Below are positions 1-5,020 of a DNA stretch of 9,786 nt, piece by piece. The notes beneath the pieces were generated by a model. That model searched no databases, was not told the DNA's origin, and saw only the letters and a program-made list of their open reading frames with translations. Within the stretch, counting starts at the first letter, position 1, and every line of letters begins with the position of its first letter. The translations under genes and the position numbers were made by a program. The stretch is from positions 1-9,786 of the forward strand of contig JBBRFH010000125.1 of assembly GCA_038224615.1 (NCBI GenBank). Direction: 5' to 3'. Source of the stretch: JBBRFH01 sp038224615. Lineage in GTDB: Bacteria; Planctomycetota; Phycisphaerae; Tepidisphaerales; Tepidisphaeraceae.

Positions 1-835
1 GGCCCGCCAGCGAAAAGTCGCTGATGGTGTAGCTGGCGACGCAGGTTCCGTAGGCGAGGGCGCGTTTGACGATCGCGGGGGTGACGTGGCCTTGCGTGGC
101 GAGATAGCCCATCATCCCGCCGGCGAAGCTGTCGCCGGCGCCGGTGGGATCGACGACTTTGTCGGCCGGGAACGCGGGGAGAACGAACGTGTCGTTCTTG
201 GTCACCAGCAGCGAGCCGTGCTCGCCTTTCTTGATGACCACAAACTTCGTGCCGTAGCTCAGCACTTCATGCGCCGCTTCGATCAGGTTCTTCTTCTCGG
301 TCAGCAGCCGGGCTTCGCCGTCGTTCAGGACCAGGCCGTGGATCTTTCCCAGCAGCTTCACCAGCTCCGCCCGCTCGGTGGTGATCCAGAGGTTCATCGT
401 GTCGGCGATCGCCAGCTTCGGGGCCTTCATGCTCGCCAGCATATGCTGCTGCATCGCCGGGTGCGTGTTGGCCTGGAACACATCCTTGCTATCGAGGAAT
501 TGCTCGGGGATTTTCGGAGCGCGCTCGGCGAGCACATTTAGATCAACCTCGACGGTTTGCGCTTCGTTGAGATCCTTCAGATACGAGCCGTGCCAGCGGA
601 AGGTCTTGCTGCCCTTTCGCGTCTCCAGACCGCTGGTGTCGACGTCGCGGTGCTCGAAGACTTTGAAGAAATCCTTGGGCGCGTCCTCACCGACGACCCC
701 GACGAGCCGGACGGGCGTGAAGAAGCTGGCCGCGTATGCGAAGTAAATCGCACTGCCGCCGATCACGTTGTCGCGCTTGCCGGCGGGGGTTTCAATGGTG
801 TCAATACCGATGGAGCCTGTGACGAGTAAAGACAT
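1..835 (-). CDS. PfkB-family carbohydrate/nucleoside kinase (3' end cut by window)
   Basis: ATP-dependent kinase of the ribokinase/PfkB family, a cytoplasmic enzyme that phosphorylates a sugar or nucleoside. The reading frame is open from an ATG at 835 to the window edge, giving 278 visible residues; family members usually have about 300, so only a short C-terminal tail is missing. The N-terminus has the expected first strand (SLLVTGSIGID) and the glycine signature GGSA at residues 26-29, followed by the typical VRLVGVVGED strand. An NDGE motif (NxxE type, Mg/phosphate binding) lies at 171-174. The PfkB signature DPTGAGDS is at 229-236, with D235 as the expected catalytic base. The substrate cannot be read from the sequence; adenosine-kinase-like and sugar-kinase members both look like this. 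No clear Shine-Dalgarno precedes the ATG, and the gene starts 36 bp after the small gene upstream, so it may be read from a shared transcript. Confidence 0.9.
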   Translation of the reverse strand, partial: MSLLVTGSIGIDTIETPAGKRDNVIGGSAIYFAYAASFFTPVRLVGVVGEDAPKDFFKVFEHRDVDTSGLETRKGSKTFRWHGSYLKDLNEAQTVEVDLNVLAERAPKIPEQFLDSKDVFQANTHPAMQQHMLASMKAPKLAIADTMNLWITTERAELVKLLGKIHGLVLNDGEARLLTEKKNLIEAAHEVLSYGTKFVVIKKGEHGSLLVTKNDTFVLPAFPADKVVDPTGAGDSFAGGMMGYLATQGHVTPAIVKRALAYGTCVASYTISDFSLAG

Positions 836-871
836 GTCGTGGGGGATGATTCGGGGTTCGGGATTCGTGAC

Positions 872-1237
872 TCAAAGGCTCGGCAACTGCCGGACCTTCA
901 CACGCATTTCAGTGACAGTATAAAGCATACCGGGCTTGGGGGCCTTGTAGCGTTTGAAGAGCCGGTCAATGGCGTCGTCCTGCTCGACGTCGCCGCCTTC
1001 AAGTCGCAGGAAGACGATGGACCGCCCGAAGCGCTCCTTGGTTTCAAACGGGCGATGGGCGAACGCCTTGTCGTTGGTGAAGACGTCAAGCTGCTTCAGG
1101 TTGGCCTGCTTCAGAAACGCGTCATCCGCCGGCACGTCGTCGCCAAATGCCTCGCCGGGCGTCTGTACGGTGTGCCCGTGGCGTTTGATCGCCTCAATGG
1201 CTGCGGGAGTGATACTGCCGTGAATGAGCCAACGCAT
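872..1237 (-). CDS. DUF5615-type PIN-like protein
   Basis: Small 121-residue protein resembling DUF5615/Mut7-C PIN-like domains, which are related to PIN ribonucleases and often occur in toxin-antitoxin settings. The match rests on an N-terminal helix ending in KRHGHTVQTP (about residues 18-27), an acidic DD pair after it, a VFTNDKAF strand-turn in the middle, then FGRSIVFLRL and a C-terminal LFKRYK...YTVTEMRVKVRQLP stretch. I chose the internal ATG at 1237 rather than the longer frame from 1312, because the family begins at the MRWLIH strand and GAGGA lies 12 bases upstream; the extra 25 residues look non-homologous. The usual N-terminal acidic site (ADEN-like) reads IHGS here, so one metal ligand appears to be missing and nuclease activity is doubtful. 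No antitoxin gene is adjacent. It probably shares a transcript with the downstream kinase. The family call is by recognition, not a search. Confidence 0.72.
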   Translation of the reverse strand: MRWLIHGSITPAAIEAIKRHGHTVQTPGEAFGDDVPADDAFLKQANLKQLDVFTNDKAFAHRPFETKERFGRSIVFLRLEGGDVEQDDAIDRLFKRYKAPKPGMLYTVTEMRVKVRQLPSL

Positions 1238-1324
1238 GTTTGGGTGAAGTCCTCTTTCGAGCGAAGCGGGGAAGGATACAGGGAAACGGCCGCAGGCGAA
1301 ACACGCCGCCATGCGTTCTTCACC

Positions 1325-1487
1325 GAACGCGTGGTCGAGCGCGCATTGTCATCCTGAACAAAGTGAAGGATCTGCGTGCTCCGTCAAGGCCCGCAGAAGT
1401 GCCGACCGACAGTGAGCGAACGCACCGCTGTTCGCCCGGGCCTTGACGCGGCAAGAAGATCCTTCACTGCGTTCAGGATGACAGGAT
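1325..1487. repeat. 163-bp palindromic repeat, copy 1
   Basis: First of two direct copies 226 bp apart that differ at only three positions. Inside it, 1348-1393 and 1437-1482 are reverse complements at 40 of 46 positions, separated by a 43-nt loop, so the transcript of either strand could fold into a long hairpin. The outer arm begins GTCATCCTGAAC and includes AGTGAAGGATCT, a style of sequence that I recognise from dispersed intergenic repeats in many GC-rich genomes. It lies upstream of the minus-strand PIN-like gene. Short ORFs across it are by-products of the repeat. Confidence 0.9.
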
Positions 1488-1550
1488 CGGCATGAGCCGG
1501 GGGGCGATGGAGCGAAAGCGAGCCGCAAAGGACTCGACGAGCGCGAAAGC

Positions 1551-1713
1551 GAACGCGTGGTCGAGCGAGCATTGTCATCTTGAACAAAGTGAAGGATCTG
1601 CGTGCTCCGTCAAGGCCCGCAGAAGTGCCGAACGACAGTGAGCGAACGCACCGCTGTTCGCCCGGGCCTTGACGCGGCAAGAAGATCCTTCACTGCGTTC
1701 AGGATGACAGGAT
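1551..1713. repeat. 163-bp palindromic repeat, copy 2
   Basis: Second direct copy of the same element, in the same orientation as copy 1 and 160 of 163 bases identical. Arms are at 1574-1619 and 1663-1708. The copies are separated by 63 bp that show no gene. It ends about 90 bp before the start of the CpsB-like gene, so it may touch that gene's promoter region. Confidence 0.9.
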
Positions 1714-1729
1714 GACAGGATGACAGGAT
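1703..1729. repeat. 8-bp tandem repeat (GATGACAG x3)
   Basis: Three perfect head-to-tail copies of GATGACAG plus a partial fourth extend the end of repeat copy 2. Copy 1 has only one unit at the same place, so this looks like local slippage expansion of the palindrome terminus. Confidence 0.85.
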
Positions 1730-1746
1730 TGCCTTCGCGCTCATCG

Positions 1747-1775
1747 CTGTTTCGCGGTTTCTCTTGGTGTATGCT
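1747..1775 (+). promoter_or_regulatory. Possible sigma-70-like promoter for the CpsB-like gene
   Basis: TATGCT at 1770-1775 resembles a -10 box and is directly preceded by TG. The hexamer 17 bp further upstream (CTGTTT, 1747-1752) is a poor -35. Transcription would start near 1782, after the TTG at 1778, which favours the ATG at 1805 as the true start. A single weak motif in a short window; treat as tentative. Confidence 0.25.
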
Positions 1776-1804
1776 GGTTGGCCTTGTTGGAGAAAGAATC
1801 ACTG

Positions 1805-2506
1805 ATGGGACGGATCGACGTACACGCACACTTGTTGCCGGGGGTGGATGACGGAAGTCGGGACGTGGCCGAATCCATCGCCATGGCCCGGAAGATGGTG
1901 GGCGCGGGATACACGCACCTGTTTTGCACGCCGCACGTCTGGCCGAACCTGGGGAACCAGTTCGATTCCATCGCCTTACGGGTGACGCAGTTGCAGGCGG
2001 CGCTGGACGAGGCCGGCGTCGCGCTCAAGCTGATGCCAGGTGGCGAGATGAACATCAGCACGTCGTTCTGCGCGATCGAACCGGGCGGGCTGGTGACCTA
2101 CAACAACAACGGCAAGTACCTGATCTTCGACTTCTGGGCCGACAAATTGCCGGCGTTTTTTGACGCCTGCGTCAATCACATCCGGGGAGCGGGCATCCAA
2201 CCGATCCTCGCACACCCCGAGCGTGTCGACGCGCTGCAATCCGACCCGGGCCTGATCGACCGCATTCAGGAGGCCGGCCTGCTCTTGCAGTGCAACCTCG
2301 AATGCCTAGGCGATGAGTCCATGACGAGCCGGCGTCGGCTGGGCGAGCTGTGGCTTGGTGAGGGACGCTATTTCATGCTCGGCAGCGACATGCACCGGAT
2401 CGAAACCCTCGACCGGCGCCTGCGCGGTCTGGCGCGGGCGATCGAACTGGTCGGCGACACCGAAGTCGACCGGCTGACGATCGAAAATCCGTCAACGCTG
2501 CTCTGA
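1805..2506 (+). CDS. PHP-domain protein, CpsB/YwqE-type tyrosine phosphatase family
   Basis: A 233-residue PHP-superfamily protein. CpsB/YwqE/CapC-type members are metal-dependent cytoplasmic phosphatases that remove phosphate from bacterial tyrosine kinases controlling capsule or exopolysaccharide synthesis. The metal-site motifs are all visible in order: DVHAHLLPGVDDGS (H7, H9, D15, D16), CTPH with H44, GGE with E81, HPER with H137, and LGSDMH with D195 and H197. Length fits the family (about 240-255). The frame extends upstream to a TTG at 1778, but the ATG at 1805 is better: the homologous domain starts directly after it, and GGAG lies 12 bases upstream. No tyrosine kinase, Wzz-like or polysaccharide gene is in the window, so the partner is unknown and a different PHP substrate is possible. 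It is monocistronic here, convergent with the sigma-factor operon. Confidence 0.87.
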   Translation: MGRIDVHAHLLPGVDDGSRDVAESIAMARKMVGAGYTHLFCTPHVWPNLGNQFDSIALRVTQLQAALDEAGVALKLMPGGEMNISTSFCAIEPGGLVTYNNNGKYLIFDFWADKLPAFFDACVNHIRGAGIQPILAHPERVDALQSDPGLIDRIQEAGLLLQCNLECLGDESMTSRRRLGELWLGEGRYFMLGSDMHRIETLDRRLRGLARAIELVGDTEVDRLTIENPSTLL

Positions 2507-2821
2507 GGCCAGGCGCGCAACGCGCGCGGAAGCAGAAGTGCGGAATTTATCGACGATAGTGAGCGACAGCGAAGGAAGCGTTGCGCGATTCACCCCGGAT
2601 TGGCGCAACCGACCTGTATATAAGGAGGGACCGCGCGCGGACGCTGCGCGCTACGGTCGCTTGCGCTCTTTGACAAGTGAAGAATCCGCCCTGCATTCCC
2701 GGCCGGTTTGGTGGGGCGAATGTATCAAATGTAGCGCGCGTCACATTGATGCATCGCGCGTGCCGCGTGGCGTAGGTCCTGCATCGGCCATGACTTGGGC
2801 CGGCGAGAGGCATGCACAGGG

Positions 2822-2913
2822 TGTAACCGATGTGACATCGGTGTCACATCGGTGTTGCGCGTTTCATCGCCAGCCCCGGTTAACCCGGCCGGTGTTGTGG
2901 GGGATCGGTTACA
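2822..2913. repeat. Inverted-repeat cluster (12-bp perfect arms plus outer pair)
   Basis: ACCGATGTGACA (2826-2837) and TGTCACATCGGT (2842-2853) are perfect reverse complements around a 4-nt loop. An overlapping second pair, TGTAACCGAT (2822-2831) and ATCGGTTACA (2904-2913), could form an alternative longer-range stem. The site sits between convergent genes, so it may serve as a transcription-ending hairpin, although neither side has a T-tract, or as a dyad for a DNA-binding protein. TGTGA and TCACA half-sites are present but 8 bp apart, not the 6 bp of a CRP/FNR site. Confidence 0.75.
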
Positions 2914-2963
2914 AAACGCTACAACCGCCGCGGCACGCCGCGACGGTCGTAGGTGGGTTCGTG

Positions 2964-2977
2964 CCTTCCTGGGAAGG
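2964..2977 (-). terminator. Short hairpin after the Gly-rich gene
   Basis: CCTTCC and GGAAGG form a 14-bp palindrome 7 bases past the TAA of the Gly-rich gene. The loop is too tight for all six pairs and no T-run follows, so it is a weak terminator candidate at best. Confidence 0.25.
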
Positions 2978-2984
2978 TTCTGGC

Positions 2985-3641
2985 TTACGGGTTCGACGGC
3001 GGCGTGGCGACGGGCGCGGCGCCGGAGATCAGGATAACCGCCTGTTCGATGGCCTTGTCGTCCTGACGACTGGCCTTGTAGAGGTCGATCAACTGCAGGC
3101 GAATCGCCCGTTGGATGGCGGGGTCTTTTGCCTGGGGGAGCACCTCGTTGAGCTTGGCGATGGTCGCTTCCGGGCCCTTGGCCTTCATCAGCTCAGTGAG
3201 GCTTACGACTGCCGAAACGCCGGCGGCCGAGGGGTTGGACGCGAGGGTCGTGTAGCGGTCGACCAGTTGAATGTACTCGCTGAGCGCGCCCAGGGGATCA
3301 CGACGGCCTCCGCCCGGACCGCCCATTCCTCCCGGACCGCCCGGACCGCCGCCTTGGCCGCGCATCGGGGGCGGGCTGTCCTGATCGTCGCGAGGTCCAC
3401 CGCGACCCCCACCGGGACCACCCCGATCACCGCCACCCGGTCCGCCACGGTCACCACCACCACCGCCGCGATTGTCGTCGCGCGGGCCGGGGGGACCGTC
3501 GGGACGCTCGTTGCGACCCCCCGGACCACCACCGGGACCGCCGCCGCCGCTCGGGGGTGCCGGCGGAAGCGTCTGGGCCATCACGCCGGAGGCAAGCAGG
3601 CCGCTCGAAATCAGACCGATCATCAAATTACGCGTTTTCAT
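2985..3641 (-). CDS. Secreted Gly/Pro-rich protein with helical C-terminal domain
   Basis: A 218-residue protein that I cannot assign to a named family. Residues 1-22 form a clear Sec signal peptide (MKTR, hydrophobic core, VMA|Q cleavage), so it is exported. Residues 26-112 are low complexity, dominated by Gly and Pro with Arg/Asp, including an 8-residue unit DRGGPGGG repeated at 64-71 and 72-79. Residues 113-205 look like an alpha-helical domain (LSEYIQLVDRY, LTELMKAKG, ATIAKLNEVL, IRLQLIDLYKA, DDKAIEQAVIL), possibly TPR-like. No cysteine and no membrane segment beyond the signal. Its ATG overlaps the stop of the membrane protein gene by ATGA, and AAGGAG sits 5 bases before it, so translation is coupled. 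As third gene of a sigma/membrane-protein operon it may be the sensed envelope component or a partner of the membrane protein; this is inference. Confidence 0.85.
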   Translation of the reverse strand: MKTRNLMIGLISSGLLASGVMAQTLPPAPPSGGGGPGGGPGGRNERPDGPPGPRDDNRGGGGGDRGGPGGGDRGGPGGGRGGPRDDQDSPPPMRGQGGGPGGPGGMGGPGGGRRDPLGALSEYIQLVDRYTTLASNPSAAGVSAVVSLTELMKAKGPEATIAKLNEVLPQAKDPAIQRAIRLQLIDLYKASRQDDKAIEQAVILISGAAPVATPPSNP

Positions 3642-4153
3642 ATGGACTCCTTGGTGTTCTGTGTTCCCTCTACCGACTGCTGTTGCTGTTGCTGCTCGTA
3701 ACGAATCTGCTGAACTTCCGACTGGGTTGGAAGCGAAAGCGACTGGTATTGCAGAGACATGCCACCGATCGAGCTGAAACTAGGACGATCGTCGTCGCTC
3801 CCAGCCACGCTGGTCCAGGTCGGCCGCTCCACTGTCGTCGTTTCCGCAGGCTTGGCGGCGATCAGCGTGGGGACGGCGACCGTGGCATGGTCATCAGTTG
3901 CGATCAGGGTCTCGGCTGGCGTCGTCATCTCGGGCGGATTGCCGGCGATTTCAGGGGGGCTCTGGCGATCGAGCCCGACCCACACCAACCCCGCCAGCGT
4001 CATGGCGGCGGCGATACCGACGGCGAGCTTCACCCACCCGCCGCCCTTGCTTTGCTGGGACTTTCCCATCACGTCCGCGGCGAGATCGCCCGGATATTTC
4101 AGCGACGCGTAATCGTCCTGAAACTCGCGAAGTTGTTTTCGGAGATCACTCAT
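3638..4153 (-). CDS. Single-pass membrane protein, putative anti-sigma factor
   Basis: A 171-residue protein in the position where anti-sigma factors lie, directly after an ECF sigma gene. Residues 1-39 are charged and presumably cytoplasmic (MSDLRKQLREFQDDY...), 40-61 form one hydrophobic membrane helix (WVKLAVGIAAAMTLAGLVWVGL), and 62-171 are a Thr/Pro/Ser-rich, probably disordered outer part ending in a run of six Gln at 154-159. It has no cysteines and no HxxxCxxC zinc anti-sigma signature, so membership of the ZAS class is ruled out; the role rests on topology and position. AAGAAG lies upstream of the ATG at 4153. A 46-bp spacer containing a small repeat separates it from the sigma gene, while it overlaps the downstream Gly-rich gene by four bases. 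It could also be a simple membrane anchor for the Gly-rich protein. Confidence 0.75.
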   Translation of the reverse strand: MSDLRKQLREFQDDYASLKYPGDLAADVMGKSQQSKGGGWVKLAVGIAAAMTLAGLVWVGLDRQSPPEIAGNPPEMTTPAETLIATDDHATVAVPTLIAAKPAETTTVERPTWTSVAGSDDDRPSFSSIGGMSLQYQSLSLPTQSEVQQIRYEQQQQQQSVEGTQNTKESI

Positions 4154-4163
4154 GACTTCTTCT

Positions 4164-4205
4164 TTCAGAATTCATCATTCACAATTCAGAATTCTGCATT
4201 CATAC
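4164..4205. repeat. 21-bp repeat pair inside the sigma operon
   Basis: Two adjacent 21-bp units each start TTCAGAATTC (4164 and 4185) and share a CATTC core; the second contains the palindrome CAGAATTCTG (4187-4196). The AT-rich composition contrasts with the GC-rich genes around it. The second unit includes the stop codon of the sigma gene (4200-4202). It resembles dispersed intergenic repeats built from GAATTC/ATTC words. Confidence 0.75.
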
Positions 4206-4742
4206 GCCGAGCCGTTCCCGCATCGCCCGCAACGCCTGATGAACGGTGGCCTTCACCGTCCCCGCAGCGCATCGCATAAGGATCGCCGTCTCCTGGACAC
4301 TATGGCCCTCGAAGAACCGCAGCACCAACGCCTCGCGTTGCCGCTCAGGCAGGTCCGCCAGAACGGATTTCATCCGGCCCAGCGACTCTTGCCGCTCCAG
4401 TTCGGGATGGTCTTCACTCGCGGCAGCGGGCTCGGAAATGTCTTCCAATCCCCGGCCTGTCCGACGCCTGCGTTGTTCACGACAGACATTGAGGCAGATG
4501 CCGATGGACCATGTACTGAACGTCGACCGCCGATCAAACGTGGAGAGCTTCTGCAGCACTCGAACGGCGGTTTCCTGCACGGCGTCGCGAGATTTGTCTT
4601 CATCGCCGAGCTGGGTGTACGCGAACCGGAACCAGCGGTCCTGCATGGCACGGAGCAGCTTCGCCTGGGCCTCTCGGTCCCCGCGGCGGGCTCGCTCAAT
4701 GAGCAGGTCGTCGGTCGATTCCTTGTCCTGCACTCCGTCCAT
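4200..4742 (-). CDS. ECF-type RNA polymerase sigma factor
   Basis: A 180-residue sigma-70-family factor of the extracytoplasmic-function type, which directs RNA polymerase to a specific promoter set. Region 2 spans about residues 22-94, including LGDEDKSRDAVQETAVRVLQKL (core binding, 45-66) and the promoter-melting segment FSTWSIGICLNVCREQRRR (75-93). Region 4 spans about 121-178 with DLPERQREALVLRFFEGHSVQETA (130-153) and the helix-turn-helix GTVKATVHQALRAMRERL (161-178). Length is typical. The linker (95-120) is acidic and variable, as usual. No Shine-Dalgarno precedes the ATG at 4742, and a possible promoter places the transcript start within a few bases, so it may be leaderless. It is followed by a membrane protein and a secreted Gly-rich protein on the same strand, which fits membrane-sequestered control. 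The ECF subgroup was not determined. Confidence 0.93.
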   Translation of the reverse strand: MDGVQDKESTDDLLIERARRGDREAQAKLLRAMQDRWFRFAYTQLGDEDKSRDAVQETAVRVLQKLSTFDRRSTFSTWSIGICLNVCREQRRRRTGRGLEDISEPAAASEDHPELERQESLGRMKSVLADLPERQREALVLRFFEGHSVQETAILMRCAAGTVKATVHQALRAMRERLGV

Positions 4743-4754
4743 GGGTGAGTGATG

Positions 4755-4783
4755 AGTATGAAAGGTTTATTGTCCGATTGCCA
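4755..4783 (-). promoter_or_regulatory. Possible promoter of the sigma-factor operon
   Basis: On the minus strand TGGCAA (4783-4778) and CATACT (4760-4755) are spaced by 17 bp, three and four matches to the sigma-70 consensus. The predicted start, near 4748, would give a leader of about five bases, in line with the missing ribosome binding site. An ECF autoregulatory promoter was not recognised. Confidence 0.25.
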
Positions 4784-4830
4784 GATTCTGCCCCCGCGGA
4801 TACACTGCTCCGCCTTTAAGAAGCGCAGCG

Positions 4831-4993
4831 GCCGCAGGTAAACGCAGATAAACGCAGATCGGATTCGACCACCAGGAACACCAAGGTCACCAAGAAGGGG
4901 TCAGAACTGCGATCCTGAAGCGTTCTTGGTGTATTTGGTGTCCTGGGTGGTTCCAGAATTTTTCATCTGCGTCCATCCGCGTTCATCTGCGGC
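4831..4993. repeat. 163-bp nested inverted repeat between sigma gene and typA
   Basis: Outer arms 4831-4860 and 4964-4993 are reverse complements at 24 of 30 positions and contain repeated CGCAGAT / ATCTGCG words. Inside lies a second pair built from ACCACC, CACCAA and ACCAAGAA (about 4868-4896 against 4922-4954). The whole could fold into one long imperfect hairpin. It occupies most of the 278-bp space between the divergent sigma and typA genes and ends 27 bp before the typA start. Words of this kind recur in intergenic repeats of many planctomycete-like genomes (recognition only). Confidence 0.85.
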
Positions 4994-5020
4994 TACTATT
5001 TTTGAGCTGAAAGCCTGACA

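Larger units (their letters stand above)
2507..2984. other. Convergent intergenic gap, no gene found
   Basis: This 478-bp stretch lies between the 3' ends of two convergent transcripts. The long plus-strand frame crossing it (from a GTG at 2538 to 3701) is mostly antisense to the Gly-rich gene and has no recognisable domain. I see a 7-bp inverted repeat (GTTGCGC 2580-2586, GCGCAAC 2603-2609), an AAGGAGG near 2622 with no start codon at a useful distance, and the inverted repeats listed separately. No tRNA or T-tailed terminator is evident. Confidence 0.6.

Noticed and set aside
86..829. Plus-strand frames over the kinase gene
   Set aside because: The minus strand encodes a full PfkB signature through this stretch.
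1240..1312. Longer N-terminus for the PIN-like protein (start at 1312)
   Set aside because: The extra 25 residues do not look like part of the domain, and the internal ATG at 1237 has its own GAGGA upstream.
1384..1829. Minus-strand frames across the 163-bp repeats
   Set aside because: They are readings of the duplicated palindrome and contain no protein-like features.
2832..2849. CRP/FNR-like site (TGTGA...TCACA)
   Set aside because: The half-sites are 8 bp apart rather than 6, and the site lies between two 3' ends with no promoter to control.
2538..3701. 387-codon plus-strand open frame
   Set aside because: It begins at a GTG without a ribosome site and runs antisense over the Gly-rich gene; its Arg/Thr/Ala-rich translation has no domain, whereas the opposite strand has a signal peptide, Shine-Dalgarno and operon coupling.
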